A stretch of DNA of 38,110 nucleotides from Devosia geojensis (GCF_000969415.1 NZ_JZEX01000117.1:1-38110); one strand, 5' to 3'; shown: positions 1 to 9,081, numbered from the stretch's first letter. Notes: generated by a model not told the origin, from the sequence alone. Program-made: numbers and translations.

Positions 1-39
1 GAGCCGCAGGCACTGCGGCCGAGAGTAGTACCGACGACG

Positions 40-85
40 GGGAGGGTCCCCTCCCCCTGGAGGGGAGGGACAGGGTGGGGGGAAG
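40..85. repeat. Palindromic C/G-run repeat, family A, copy 1
   Basis: This is a short inverted repeat of C-runs and G-runs just downstream of the ileS stop. It ends in GGGTGGGGGGAAG, whose complement CTTCCCCCCACCC also begins the copy at 5373 and occurs at the right edge of the window. It could form a hairpin, but no T-run follows, so I do not call it a terminator. Confidence 0.6.
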
Positions 86-109
86 TCGCGATCAGACCCG
101 AGCGCAACC

Positions 110-3100
110 TCAGAGCCCCGCCGCCTTGCGTTCGCGCAGGGCCTGCGCGTCGCGCAGGGTCACGTCCGGGTATTCGGGATCGGAGCCGACCTCGGGCAGG
201 ATCTTCCACGAGCGGGCGCAGCGGCGGCCTTGCGCCAGGGCCGGGACCACGGTGACGCCGGGCACTTCCGGCAGCGTGAAGCCGGCGACGGGCGCGGCGT
301 GGGCGTTGCCGATAATGACGGCCGAGGTGATGGCGATCTCGGCAAGGTCGACGTCGGCGATGGCGGCGGCAAGTGCCGGATCCTCGATGAAGACCAGGGG
401 AGCCGCTTCCAGCGAGGCGCCGATGCGCTTTTCGCGCCGCTCGATCTCCAGCGCTCCGGTGATGACGCGGCGCACGGCGCGGATCTTGTCCCACCTGGCG
501 GCAAGCTCGTCGTTGCGCCAGTCGGCCGGAACATCGGGGAAGAGGCGCAGGTGCACCGAGGCGTTCTCTTCCTTATGCCGTTCCAGCCACACCTCTTCCA
601 TGGTGAAGACCAGCACCGGGGCGAGCCAGGCGGTCAGGCAATCGAAGAGGTGGTTGAGGACCGTCAGCGCGGATCGGCGGCGGACCGAGGAGATCGGATC
701 GCAGTAGAGCGCGTCCTTGCGGATATCGAAATAGAAGGCCGAGAGCTCGACGTTCATGAAGTTCGACAGGGCCGCAACGAGGCGCTTGTAGTCGTACTCC
801 TTGTAGGCGGCGCGCACGGTCTCGTCGAGGACGGCGAGGCGGTGGAGGATGAGCTTTTCGAGCTCGGGCATCTCCTCGAAGCGCACCTCGTCCTCGGGAC
901 GGTAGTGCGCGAGATTGCCCAGCAGCCAGCGCAGGGTGTTGCGCAACTTCCTGTAGCTGTCGACGGTCGTCTGGATGATCTCCTTGCCCAGCCGCAGGTC
1001 TTCCGAATAGTCGGAGGAGGCGACCCAGAGCCGCAGGATATCGGCGCCGTACTGCTTGATGATCTCCTGCGGGGCGACGACGTTGCCCAGCGACTTGCTC
1101 ATCTTGCGGCCTTCGCCATCCATGGTGAAGCCGTGCGTCAGCACGCTGTCATAGGGCGCGAAGCCGTTGGTGGCGCAGCTTTCGAGCAGCGAAGAGTGGA
1201 ACCAGCCGCGGTGCTGGTCCGAGCCTTCGAGGTACATCGAGGCCGGGAACTTGAGGTGCGGCCATTTCTGCTTGTTGCGCAGGACGAACGAGTGCGTCGA
1301 GCCCGAGTCGAACCAGACGTCGAGGATGTCCATGACCATCTCGTAGTCGGCCGGATCGTAGGCATCGCCGAGGAAGCGCGCGGCGGCACCGTCCTTGTAC
1401 CAGGCGTCGGCGCCCTCATCCTCGAAGGCCTGGGCGATGCGGTGGTTGACCGTCTCGTCCTTGAGGATCTCGCCGCTCTCCTTGTGGACGAAGACGGTGA
1501 TCGGCACGCCCCATGCGCGCTGGCGCGAGAGCACCCAGTCCGGCCGGTCCTCCATCATGGCGCGCAGGCGATTCTGCCCGGCGGCGGGATAGAAGCGGGT
1601 GTTGTCGATGGCGCGCAGCGCGCGGTTGCGCAGGGTATCTGGAACATCGGCGCGCGTTGCGGCCAACCCCTCACCCGTCTCGCTTCGCGAGCCGACCTCT
1701 CCCCGGAGGGGCGAGGTGAGCACGGCGCTCGCACCGGACGCGGAGTTCCCTTCGCCCCCCTGGGGAGAAGGTGCCCGAAGGGCGGATGAGGGGGCCTGCC
1801 CGATGGGCCTGTCCATATAGACGAACCACTGCGGGGTGTTACGGTAGATGACCGGCTTCTTGGAGCGCCAGGAATGCGGATACTGGTGCTTGATGCGGCC
1901 GCGGGCGACCATCATGCCGGCCTCGGCGAGCGCATCGATCACCCGCTTGTTGGCGTCGCCCTTCTTGCCGGAATCGTCGATGACGCGCGCGCCCTCGAAG
2001 CCGGGGGCGTCCTTGGTGTAGAAGCCGGCATCGTCGACCGGGAACGGGATGGTGGTGTCGATGCCGCGTTCCTGCAGCGCGCGCGTCGAGGCCATCCAGA
2101 TGTCGAAGTCGTCGAGGCCGTGGCTGGGCGCGGTGTGGACGAAGCCGGTGCCGGCATCGTCGGTGACGTGCTCGCCATCGAGCAGGGGGACATCGAAGGC
2201 GTAGTTGCCGCCGAGGCCACGCAGTGGATGCTCGGCCAGCGCACCGGCCAGCATTTGCGCGCTGACGGCGAAAACTCTTTCGTAGGCCTCGACCTTGGCC
2301 TTCTGCATGACGTCCGCGGCCAGGTTGTCGGCCAGGACATACTGGTCGCCAACCGCCGCCCAGTTGCCTTCCGGAGCCGCTGTGACGCGATAAAGGCTGT
2401 AGGCGATCTTGCCGGAAAACGAGATCGCCCTGTTTGCCGGGATGGTCCACGGCGTCGTGGTCCAGATCACGACATAGGGCCGCACGGCCTTGCTGCCCGC
2501 TGCCGGTTCGACACCGCCGAGCCGGCTCACCGGGAACTTCACCCAGATCGCGTCGCTCTCGTAATCCTGGTACTCGATCTCGGCCTCGGCGAGCGCGGTG
2601 CGCTCGACCACGCTCCACATCACGGGCTTCGACCCGCGATAGAGCTGGCCGGAGACGGCGACCTTCATCAGCTCCCGCGCGATCTGCGCTTCGGCATCGA
2701 AGCTCATGGTGAGGTAGGGGTTGTCCCACTCGCCGATGACGCCCAGGCGCTTGAACTCCTCGCGCTGGATGTCGATCCACTCGCTGGCGAAGCGCCGGCA
2801 TTCCTCGCGGAATTCGTTGATGGGGACGTCGTTCTTGTCCTTGCCCTTGGCGCGGTACTGCTCCTCGATCTTCCATTCGATCGGGAGGCCGTGGCAGTCC
2901 CAGCCCGGCACATAGGCCGAGTTGTAGCCCAGCATCTGCATGGAGCGGGAGACGAGGTCCTTCAGCGTCTTGTTGAGCGCGTGGCCGATATGGATGTTGC
3001 CGTTGGCGTAGGGCGGGCCGTCGTGCAGGGTAAAGAGCGGGCGGTCCTTGGCGTCCTCGCGCTGGCGCGCATAAATGTCCATCTTCTCCCAGCGCTCGAG

Positions 3101-3211
3101 CCAGATCGGCTCGCGGTCGGGAAGCCCGGCGCGCATGGGGAAATCGGTCTGCGGCAAAAAGAGCGTTGCCGAATAGTCGGTCTCGGTCTCGCTCACGGCG
3201 GTATCGTTCAT
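110..3211 (-). CDS. ileS: Isoleucyl-tRNA synthetase (class I) with an in-frame repeat insertion
   Basis: Cytoplasmic isoleucine-tRNA ligase, about 1033 residues. The class I signatures are intact: HIGH at about residues 74-77 (within [17 protein letters not shown]) and KMSKS in [12 protein letters not shown]. The conserved [14 protein letters not shown] block and the anticodon-binding C-terminal part are also present. I chose the ATG at 3211 because the protein then begins like other IleRS (short tail, then [17 protein letters not shown]). The frame stays open upstream to 3304 but looks non-coding, and no good Shine-Dalgarno precedes 3211. About 50 residues between MDRPIG and [16 protein letters not shown] are foreign to the family: they contain APSPQGGEG and [12 protein letters not shown], the translation of a palindromic repeat. 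The C-terminal end reads normally to the stop. Confidence 0.96.
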   Translation of the reverse strand: MNDTAVSETETDYSATLFLPQTDFPMRAGLPDREPIWLERWEKMDIYARQREDAKDRPLFTLHDGPPYANGNIHIGHALNKTLKDLVSRSMQMLGYNSAYVPGWDCHGLPIEWKIEEQYRAKGKDKNDVPINEFREECRRFASEWIDIQREEFKRLGVIGEWDNPYLTMSFDAEAQIARELMKVAVSGQLYRGSKPVMWSVVERTALAEAEIEYQDYESDAIWVKFPVSRLGGVEPAAGSKAVRPYVVIWTTTPWTIPANRAISFSGKIAYSLYRVTAAPEGNWAAVGDQYVLADNLAADVMQKAKVEAYERVFAVSAQMLAGALAEHPLRGLGGNYAFDVPLLDGEHVTDDAGTGFVHTAPSHGLDDFDIWMASTRALQERGIDTTIPFPVDDAGFYTKDAPGFEGARVIDDSGKKGDANKRVIDALAEAGMMVARGRIKHQYPHSWRSKKPVIYRNTPQWFVYMDRPIGQAPSSALRAPSPQGGEGNSASGASAVLTSPLRGEVGSRSETGEGLAATRADVPDTLRNRALRAIDNTRFYPAAGQNRLRAMMEDRPDWVLSRQRAWGVPITVFVHKESGEILKDETVNHRIAQAFEDEGADAWYKDGAAARFLGDAYDPADYEMVMDILDVWFDSGSTHSFVLRNKQKWPHLKFPASMYLEGSDQHRGWFHSSLLESCATNGFAPYDSVLTHGFTMDGEGRKMSKSLGNVVAPQEIIKQYGADILRLWVASSDYSEDLRLGKEIIQTTVDSYRKLRNTLRWLLGNLAHYRPEDEVRFEEMPELEKLILHRLAVLDETVRAAYKEYDYKRLVAALSNFMNVELSAFYFDIRKDALYCDPISSVRRRSALTVLNHLFDCLTAWLAPVLVFTMEEVWLERHKEENASVHLRLFPDVPADWRNDELAARWDKIRAVRRVITGALEIERREKRIGASLEAAPLVFIEDPALAAAIADVDLAEIAITSAVIIGNAHAAPVAGFTLPEVPGVTVVPALAQGRRCARSWKILPEVGSDPEYPDVTLRDAQALRERKAAGL
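1664..1806. repeat. Palindromic repeat, family B, inside ileS
   Basis: About 140 bases with the pattern CCCCTCACCCG ... CCGACCTCTCCCC ... CCTTCGCCCCCCTGGGGAGAAGG ... GGATGAGGGG, strongly related to the intergenic copy at 35291-35428. Its two halves are imperfect inverted repeats. It lies in frame within ileS and adds roughly 50 residues without a stop codon. The edges are approximate, set by where the encoded protein departs from the usual IleRS sequence. Confidence 0.8.
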
Positions 3212-3471
3212 CGGTCGGCTTGCTGTCAGGAGGAGTTTGGCGGCCTTGTAGCAAGCGAGGGCTGCCGGGGCAAAGGGGGAATTGCACATGCCGCATCGCG
3301 GCAAGGCGGCGGCATACCGGGCGGCAAATGTGCAAATCGCAACAAGCTACTGGAAAACAGGCAGAATCCGGGTAGCTTGCAAGATGGCGGCATGCAACGC
3401 GGGAACCGGCGGTCCGGTTAACCGAATGGAAACCATAATGCCGCCAAGGAATACTGCGGAGACCCTCGAGA

Positions 3472-4071
3472 TTGCACAAGTCCATCCTCGTCATGATCGG
3501 CGCCCTTTCGATGGGCTTTCTCGCGAGCGTGCCCGCCATGGGCGAGGAACTGTCAAAGGACGAGGCCGTCTTCGTCTTCGGCGGGCGCTATTACAGCGAC
3601 CATCTGGAAGACCAGCTCAACCCGCTGGGCCCGTTCGGCGTCGACTATGAGGACAACTTCCTGATCGGGGGCGGCTACCAGCGGTTCTATCTCGGACCCG
3701 AGTGGCTGCGCTTCGGCTGGGAGGCGGGCGCCTCGGTCGGGTTCGGCGAGGACGTGCGCGGGGAAGCCTGGGCCGGCATCGTCGGGCGGTTCGACGCCCT
3801 CAGGATCGGCCAGGTCAACATCTCGGCATCGGTGACCGGGGGCCTTTCGGCCATCACCAACACCATCGGCATCGAGACTGACCGCGTGGCGCCGGACGCC
3901 AACCCGCACCTGCTCTTTTATATCGCCCCGGAAATCGGCGTCACGCTCGACAGCAACCCGAACCTCGAAGCTTTCATGCGCGTCCAGCACCGCTCGGGCG
4001 GCTGGGGCCTGATCTCCAACATGGGCGACGGGCACAACGCTACGTCCGTGGGGTTGCGCTGGCGGTTCTGA
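3472..4071 (+). CDS. PagL-like outer-membrane lipid A deacylase family protein
   Basis: Exported beta-barrel protein of 199 residues. The first 24 or so residues form a signal peptide (MHKSILVMIGALSMGF..., cleavage near PAMG-EE). The rest is rich in alternating hydrophobic strands and ends in an aromatic residue (LRWRF), as outer-membrane barrels do. The motif RVQHRSGG near the C-terminus (His173, Ser175) resembles the catalytic His-x-Ser of PagL. Aligned with Pseudomonas PagL, the position of the catalytic Glu holds Asn189, so activity is uncertain. The start is a TTG at 3472 with GGAG 10 bases upstream; the ATG at 3493 would cut away the charged part of the signal peptide. It is divergent from ileS. 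Family membership is likely; substrate is not shown. Confidence 0.7.
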   Translation: MHKSILVMIGALSMGFLASVPAMGEELSKDEAVFVFGGRYYSDHLEDQLNPLGPFGVDYEDNFLIGGGYQRFYLGPEWLRFGWEAGASVGFGEDVRGEAWAGIVGRFDALRIGQVNISASVTGGLSAITNTIGIETDRVAPDANPHLLFYIAPEIGVTLDSNPNLEAFMRVQHRSGGWGLISNMGDGHNATSVGLRWRF

Positions 4072-4107
4072 GGATTGGGGAGCTTTGGGTAGCGACTGCC
4101 CTCCGCA

Positions 4108-4251
4108 CCGATGTCATCCCGGCGAAGGCCGGGATCCAGCCCTGAACACATCATTGCGCACGGGAAGCTGTGACGCCCCGCCCATTTCACACACCTTGCG
4201 GCTGCGAAAGCATCTCGGGATGGGTCCCGGCCTTCGCCGGGATGACATCGG
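4108..4251. repeat. Palindromic repeat, family C, copy 1
   Basis: Inverted repeat with arms 4108-4138 and 4221-4251, each 31 bases with a single mismatch. The core is TGTCATCCCGGCGAAGGCC and its complement. It fills the gap between the convergent PagL-like gene and ribF. Related copies lie near 9161-9314, 33241-33474 and 35471-35613. Confidence 0.9.
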
Positions 4252-4282
4252 GGTGGGGGCACCTTCGGCGGCCGGAGTCCGG

Positions 4283-5257
4283 CTACCCGAAAAACCCGAG
4301 CTTCTTGTCCAATTCCGAAATCGCCCTGGCCGCGGCCAGCAGGTCGCGGGCCTTGCGGCTGTCGCGGTCCATGGCGGCGATGAGTTCGTCGAGGCCGGAG
4401 AACACCTCCTGCCCGCGGATGTGGCCGACGATCGCCACCGTGATGATGTGGCCGTAGATGTCCTCGTCGAAATCGAAGAGATGCGTCTCGAAGGGCGGGC
4501 GCTGGTTGTCGAACATCGGCTTGCCGTAGGCGGCAACGCCATCGAAGAGGCGTTCGCCGATGCGGGCACGCACGGCATAGACGCCCTGGGCGAGGGCGAA
4601 GCCGGTGTCGGTCTGGGTGTTGGCGGTGGGGTAGCCGAGTTCCCTGCCCCGCCGGTCGCCCTCGACCACGCACCCCTCGAAGAACCAGTGATAGCCGAGC
4701 AGACGGTTGCCGGCAGCGACCGCCCCTTCCGAGAGGGCCGCGCGGATGCGCGAAGACGAGATGACCTCGTCGCCCTCGTCGAGAAGATCGAGGGTTTCGA
4801 CCGTGAACCCAAGACGCTCGCCCTCGGCCTTGAGGAAAGCGGGCGTGCCGCGCCGCTGGCGGCCGAAGTGGAAATCCGAGCCGACGATGACGCCGCTGGC
4901 GTCAAGCGCCTCGACGAGGAAACGGGAGACGAAATCCTCGGCCTCGTTCTGCGAGAACTCGCGGGTGAACGGCATGACGATGATGCCGTCGAGCCCCATG
5001 GCCTCGGCTAGGCGCGCCTTGGCGTTGCCGGTCGTCAGGCGGAACATGAAGGGGTTGGGCGCAAAGACATCGCGCGGGTGCGGCTCGAAGGTGAAGACCA
5101 CCGCCGGCACGCCGCGCTCGGCGGCGCGGGCTTTGAGGGTTTCCAGCACATACTGATGGCCGCGGTGGAAGCCGTCGAAATTGCCGATGGCGAGCATCGC
5201 GCCGCGCAGCTCCGCGGGCACATGGTCGAGGCCGGAGAGATAATGGAAGTCGGTCAC
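4283..5257 (-). CDS. ribF: Bifunctional riboflavin kinase / FAD synthetase
   Basis: Makes FMN from riboflavin and then FAD, in the cytoplasm. The N-terminal nucleotidyltransferase domain has AIGNFDGFHRGHQ (the GxFDGxHxGH signature) and the downstream ISSSRIR motif. The C-terminal flavokinase domain shows GYPTANTQTDTG and the expected YGKPMFDN and ETHLFDFDEDIYG segments. With the GTG at 5257 the protein is 324 residues, the usual length; the frame stays open upstream, but those 48 codons (to 5401) run into the palindromic repeat and look non-coding. It lies downstream of the HAD phosphatase gene on the same strand, with the repeat at 5373 between them. FMN made here would serve the flavoproteins of the cell generally. 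Confidence 0.95.
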   Translation of the reverse strand: MTDFHYLSGLDHVPAELRGAMLAIGNFDGFHRGHQYVLETLKARAAERGVPAVVFTFEPHPRDVFAPNPFMFRLTTGNAKARLAEAMGLDGIIVMPFTREFSQNEAEDFVSRFLVEALDASGVIVGSDFHFGRQRRGTPAFLKAEGERLGFTVETLDLLDEGDEVISSSRIRAALSEGAVAAGNRLLGYHWFFEGCVVEGDRRGRELGYPTANTQTDTGFALAQGVYAVRARIGERLFDGVAAYGKPMFDNQRPPFETHLFDFDEDIYGHIITVAIVGHIRGQEVFSGLDELIAAMDRDSRKARDLLAAARAISELDKKLGFFG

Positions 5258-5372
5258 GTGGGGATCGGGGCCTCGTGGACGCAAGGATGGGCGGAAACTG
5301 CAACGGGCCGCGCCCGTTTGCAAGGGTCGAGGATAGCGGGGAGCGAACCCGGCGGGATCGTGTTGCTGGCAG

Positions 5373-5412
5373 CTTCCCCCCACCCCTACCCCTCCCCTCA
5401 AGGGGGAGGGGA
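5373..5412. repeat. Palindromic C/G-run repeat, family A, copy 2
   Basis: CTTCCCCCCACCCC followed by CCCTCCCCTC and AGGGGGAGGGG, giving a strong short hairpin. It starts right after the HAD gene stop codon (5415-5417, minus strand) and occupies the gap to ribF. Similar runs are at 40-85 and 38043-38110. Confidence 0.65.
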
Positions 5413-5414
5413 AC

Positions 5415-6272
5415 CTACCACGAAAGCCGCGGCAGGAAGCCGACCATGTTGGCGCGGCTGGGGGCGACGAGTTCGGCGATGGCTTGCGGGTCCGGGTTGC
5501 CGAAGGCGTCGAGCTCGGCGGCGTGGATGGAGCCGGTGACGAAGAGGAGGTCGATGCCGAACTGGGCGGCGCCGGTCGCGTCGGTGCGCACGCTGTCGCC
5601 GATGGCGAGGACGCGCGACTTGTCGAGCGGCCGGCCGGCGGCGTCCTGCGCCAGGCGATAGGCTTCCTCGTAGATCGGCTGATAGGGCTTGCCGGCCATC
5701 AGCACCATGCCGCCCATGGCCGCGTAGAGATCGCCCAGCGCGCCGCCGCAATAGATGATCTTGTCGCCGTGCTCGACAACGCGGTCGGGATTGGCGCAGA
5801 TCATCTTGAGCTTGCGCGAGAGCCAGAATTCGGCGCGCTCGCGGTACATCTCGGGGGTGTCGTCGTCGGTATCGAGGTCGGTGACGACGACGACGGCCGC
5901 ATTCTCGGCCGAACCGCGGGTGACGTCTAGGCCCTCGTAGAGGGCGTCGTCCTCGGTCGGCGGGCCGACGTGGTGGATGACCTTGCCGGAATAGCGCGCG
6001 ATCATGGCGCGGGTGGCGTCGCCCGAGGAGACAATGCCGTCATAGGCCTGCCGCGGCACGCCCAGGCGATCGAGCATCGTGACGATCGGGCCGGAGGGAC
6101 GCGGGGCGTTGGTGATGAACACGACCTTGCCGCCGGCCCTGCGGTATTCGACCAGCGCCTCGCAGGCCGACGGGAACGCCTCGACCCCGTTATGGATGAC
6201 GCCCCAGACGTCCGAAAGGACGGCATCGTACTTGGGAGCGAGATCGGCGAGGCCGGAAATAGTGGCGGGCAT
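5415..6272 (-). CDS. TIGR01459-type HAD-superfamily hydrolase
   Basis: Predicted cytoplasmic phosphatase of 285 residues in the NagD-like branch of the HAD superfamily. Motif I is LSDVWGVIHNG near residue 21; the second Asp of the usual DxD is replaced by Trp, which is typical of this subfamily. Motif II is VFITNAPRPSG, and the C-terminal acidic motif is AIGDSVRTDATGA. GKPYQPIYEEAY is the expected NagD-like segment before it. The ATG at 6272 gives MPATISGLADLAPKYD, a normal family start; the frame is open a further 20 codons upstream without support. It heads the HAD-ribF pair that is commonly found together in this group of bacteria. The physiological substrate is unknown. Confidence 0.88.
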   Translation of the reverse strand: MPATISGLADLAPKYDAVLSDVWGVIHNGVEAFPSACEALVEYRRAGGKVVFITNAPRPSGPIVTMLDRLGVPRQAYDGIVSSGDATRAMIARYSGKVIHHVGPPTEDDALYEGLDVTRGSAENAAVVVVTDLDTDDDTPEMYRERAEFWLSRKLKMICANPDRVVEHGDKIIYCGGALGDLYAAMGGMVLMAGKPYQPIYEEAYRLAQDAAGRPLDKSRVLAIGDSVRTDATGAAQFGIDLLFVTGSIHAAELDAFGNPDPQAIAELVAPSRANMVGFLPRLSW

Positions 6273-6481
6273 TGGGTGTCCTGAACGGCGCGGGAGAGGT
6301 TCGACAAGCTCTAGCGCAATTCGCCGCGACACGGAAACATCCTAAATGTGGAGCGCCGAAATCAGGAATAATGTTGCGAAAAAGTGAGCGATATTAAAAA
6401 TTTAGCACAAGAAGGGAGTTGACGAAGCCTCTTTGGTGGGCATCATCGAGCCATGCTTAAATGATGTTCATTGGAGGGAAA

Positions 6482-8068
6482 ATGGACAACGAAGAGGTAC
6501 AACCGACGCGGAGGGAGTTCCTCTCCATGGTCGGAGCCGTCGGTGGGGCGGCGCTCATGTATCAGGCGATGGCGATGATGGGGATCGCCAAGGCCTCTCC
6601 CTATGCCGGGCCGATCGAACTCGGCCAGGCGCCCGAAGGCACCAGGGTGATCATCCTCGGCGCGGGCCTTGCCGGCATGGTCGCGGCCATGGAGCTGCGC
6701 GACGCCGGCTATGCGGTGGAAGTGCTGGAATATCGCGAGAAGGCAGGCGGGCGCTGCTGGACGCTGCGCAGCGGCGACAGCTACGAGGAGCTGGGCGGGG
6801 CGGTCCAGCAGGTCGATTTCGCCGAGGGCAACTACTTCAATCCCGGCCCCTGGCGCATCCCCTACAACCATTTCGGCGTGCTCGACTACTGCTCGCGGCT
6901 CGGCGTCGAGCTCGAGCCCTTCATCCAGGTCAACAACAACGCCTACCTGCATTCGACGAAAGCGTTCGACGGCAAGCCGGTGCGCTTCCGCGAGATCAAC
7001 ACCGACTATCGCGGCCACATCGCCGAGCTCCTGGCCAAAGTGACCGACCAGGGCGCGCTCGACGAGATGGTGAGCGAGGAGGACAAAGCGTTGCTCCTCA
7101 CGTCGCTGCGCAGCTTCGGGGCGCTCGACGAGCAGAACGCATACGTGTCCTCCACCTCGGCCAGCGGCCGGCGCGGCTACGAACGCCCGCCCGGCGGCGG
7201 CGTCGACGGCTCGCCCATTCCCAACGAGCCGATAGACCTCTCGACGATCCTGCAGTCGAACCTCTGGCGCAACATCGCCGCGGGTGAATCCCTCAACACC
7301 TCCATGCCCATGTTCCAGCCGCGCGGCGGCATGGACATGATCGCGCAGGCCATGGAGCGCAACGTCGGCGACCTTATCCGCTACAGGAAGAAGGTGACCG
7401 CCATCACCCAGGACGAGAACGGCGTCTCGGTCACCTTCGAGGACCTGGAAAACGGCGGGGCGAGCGAGACGGTCACCGCGGACTATTGCGTGTGCACCAT
7501 TCCCTTCTCGATCCTCAGCCAGATCGAGCACAACTTCTCCTCGCAGCTCTCGAACGTCATCAATTCGATGTACTACGCGAGCTCCATCAAGGTCGGGCTC
7601 GAGTTCAACCGTCGCTTCTGGGAAGAGGACGAGCACATCTATGGCGGGATCACCTATACCGACCTGCCGATCTCGATGATCTCGTACCCCTCCAACGACT
7701 TCTTCCAGAAAAAGCCGGGCGTGCTGCTGGGCGCCTACAGCTGGGGGGCGACCTCCTACCAGTTCAACGCCCTGCCGCCCGAGGAGCGGGTGGCCAAGGC
7801 GCTCGAATACGGCGCGCAGATCCACCCGCAATACAACGAGGAGTTCAAGACCGGCGTGTCGGTCGCCTGGCACCGGGTGCCGTGGGTCCTCGGCTGCTAT
7901 GGCCAGTGGCAGGACAAGGAGGCGCAGTACCAGGACGCTGTGGCCATGGACCGCCGCGTGGTGATGGCGGGCGAGCACCTGAGCTACCTGCCGGCCTGGA
8001 TGGAAGGAGCGATCCTCTCCTCGCTCGACGCCATCAAGCGCCTGCACGACGTGGCAACCAACGGCTGA
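6482..8068 (+). CDS. Tat-exported flavin amine oxidase / dehydrogenase
   Basis: FAD-dependent amine oxidase family protein, 528 residues. Residues 9-14 are TRREFL, a twin-arginine signal, followed by a hydrophobic stretch, so the folded flavoprotein should be exported. The Rossmann motif ILGAGLAGMVAAMEL and the following EYREKAGGR fingerprint bind FAD. The C-terminal VVMAGEHLSYLPAWMEGA is the second flavin-binding region. The ATG at 6482 has GGAGGG just upstream and is preferred to the ATGs at 6461 and 6464. The cytochrome and RidA genes follow closely, which suggests that electrons go to cytochrome c rather than to oxygen, as reported for NicA2 nicotine dehydrogenase. The substrate cannot be told from sequence; an amine or amino acid is likely. 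Confidence 0.88.
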   Translation: MDNEEVQPTRREFLSMVGAVGGAALMYQAMAMMGIAKASPYAGPIELGQAPEGTRVIILGAGLAGMVAAMELRDAGYAVEVLEYREKAGGRCWTLRSGDSYEELGGAVQQVDFAEGNYFNPGPWRIPYNHFGVLDYCSRLGVELEPFIQVNNNAYLHSTKAFDGKPVRFREINTDYRGHIAELLAKVTDQGALDEMVSEEDKALLLTSLRSFGALDEQNAYVSSTSASGRRGYERPPGGGVDGSPIPNEPIDLSTILQSNLWRNIAAGESLNTSMPMFQPRGGMDMIAQAMERNVGDLIRYRKKVTAITQDENGVSVTFEDLENGGASETVTADYCVCTIPFSILSQIEHNFSSQLSNVINSMYYASSIKVGLEFNRRFWEEDEHIYGGITYTDLPISMISYPSNDFFQKKPGVLLGAYSWGATSYQFNALPPEERVAKALEYGAQIHPQYNEEFKTGVSVAWHRVPWVLGCYGQWQDKEAQYQDAVAMDRRVVMAGEHLSYLPAWMEGAILSSLDAIKRLHDVATNG

Positions 8069-8079
8069 AAGGAAGAGCC

Positions 8080-8493
8080 ATGAACCGTTTCATCCTTGCG
8101 GCAGCGGTCCTCGCCTCGCTCGCGCCCCTTGCCTTAGCCCAGGAAGGCACCAAGCCGGAGGCCGACGACAGCGCGGCGCTCTTTGCCAGCCCGTCGGTCC
8201 TCACCCAGAAAACGGGGGCCGGCATCTATGGTGCGGTGTGCGCCGGATGCCACATGCCGGAGGGACAGGGCGCAGTCGGCGCCGGCGCCTATCCGGCGCT
8301 TGCCGACAATCCCACCCTCGAGTTTCCGGAGTATCCGATCCACATCATCGTCCACGGCCAGGCGGCCATGCCCCCGCTGGGTTCGGTGCTGGACGACGAG
8401 CAGATCGCGGCGGTGGTCGAATACATCCGCACCCATTTCGGCAACGACTATGCCGAGCCGGTGACCGCGGAGATGGTGGCCGGCGCACGCTGA
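8080..8493 (+). CDS. Small exported c-type cytochrome
   Basis: Monohaem cytochrome c of 137 residues. A signal peptide covers about residues 1-20 (MNRFILAAAVLASLAPLALA). The haem-binding CAGCH is at residues 54-58 and the likely axial Met is Met97 in QAAMPPLG. The ATG at 8080 follows GGAAGAG and lies 11 bases after the stop of the flavin oxidase gene, so the two are probably co-transcribed. Being exported like the oxidase, it is the natural electron acceptor for it. The class is inferred from motif spacing and size; it has no fused domain. Confidence 0.9.
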   Translation: MNRFILAAAVLASLAPLALAQEGTKPEADDSAALFASPSVLTQKTGAGIYGAVCAGCHMPEGQGAVGAGAYPALADNPTLEFPEYPIHIIVHGQAAMPPLGSVLDDEQIAAVVEYIRTHFGNDYAEPVTAEMVAGAR

Positions 8494-8523
8494 TCCGCCA
8501 CGTCCTTGGGAGGAGGAAACGAG

Positions 8524-8545
8524 CGCGCCGCGCACATGCGGCGCG
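8524..8545 (+). other. Intercistronic hairpin between cytochrome and ridA-like gene
   Basis: CGCGCCGC (8524-8531), a 6-base loop, then GCGGCGCG (8538-8545): a perfect 8-bp GC-rich stem. No T-run follows, so it is more likely an mRNA-stability or processing element than a terminator. It lies 51 bases before the RidA start. Confidence 0.55.
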
Positions 8546-8595
8546 GTTCGTCCCGATTTAATCCAACCCCAGTCTTTTCAACGAAGGAAGGCAAC

Positions 8596-9081
8596 ATGAT
8601 GAAATCGATCGTTCTGGGCGCGGTGCTGGCCCTCGCGAGCGTCGGCGCGGCCAATGCCGAGGTTATCCGGCACACCAATCCCAACTCCAACTTCCCGATC
8701 CTGCGGGCCGTCGAGATCCCGCCCGAAGCGACGCTCGTCTATCTCAGCGGCGCGGTGCCGCGCGTCATCGACGAAACGGCCGAGGCAGGGACGCTCGCCG
8801 CCTATGGCGACACGCGCGAGCAGACCATCTCGGTGCTCGAGAACATCGCGGGCACGCTCGAATCCCTCGACCTGACGCTCGGCGACATCGTCAAGATGCA
8901 GGTCTATCTCGTCGCCGACGAAAGCGGCGCGATGGACTTTTCCGGTTTCATGGACGGCTACGTCGAATTCTTCGGCACCGAGGAGCAGCCGAACCTGCCG
9001 ACGCGCTCGGTGTTCGAAGTCGCGGGCCTGGCCAACGCCGGATGGCTGGTCGAGATCGAGGTCGTGGCCGTCCGCGAATAG
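8596..9081 (+). CDS. Exported RidA-family imine/enamine deaminase
   Basis: RidA (YjgF/YER057c) family protein of 161 residues with an N-terminal signal peptide (MMKSIVLGAVLALASVGA..., cleavage near NA-EV), so it should work in the periplasm; most RidA proteins are cytoplasmic. The C-terminal motif NLPTRSVFEVAGLA contains Arg137, matching the catalytic Arg105 of active RidA, and WLVEIEVVAV matches the conserved end. It should hydrolyse imines to carbonyl compounds and ammonia. It follows the flavin amine oxidase and cytochrome, whose reaction makes imines. GAAGGAAGG precedes the ATG at 8596; a second ATG at 8599 is equally possible. A rho-independent terminator follows. Confidence 0.88.
   Translation: MMKSIVLGAVLALASVGAANAEVIRHTNPNSNFPILRAVEIPPEATLVYLSGAVPRVIDETAEAGTLAAYGDTREQTISVLENIAGTLESLDLTLGDIVKMQVYLVADESGAMDFSGFMDGYVEFFGTEEQPNLPTRSVFEVAGLANAGWLVEIEVVAVRE

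Noticed and set aside
1874..3421. Long open frame (515 codons) on the plus strand opposite ileS
   Set aside because: Antisense shadow; composition follows the complementary codons of ileS.
6419..6446. Promoter for the amine-oxidase operon at TTGACG
   Set aside because: The -35 is good but no acceptable -10 lies at the right spacing, and no sigma-54 element is visible; the AT-rich stretch at 6360-6415 probably holds the promoter, but I cannot place it.
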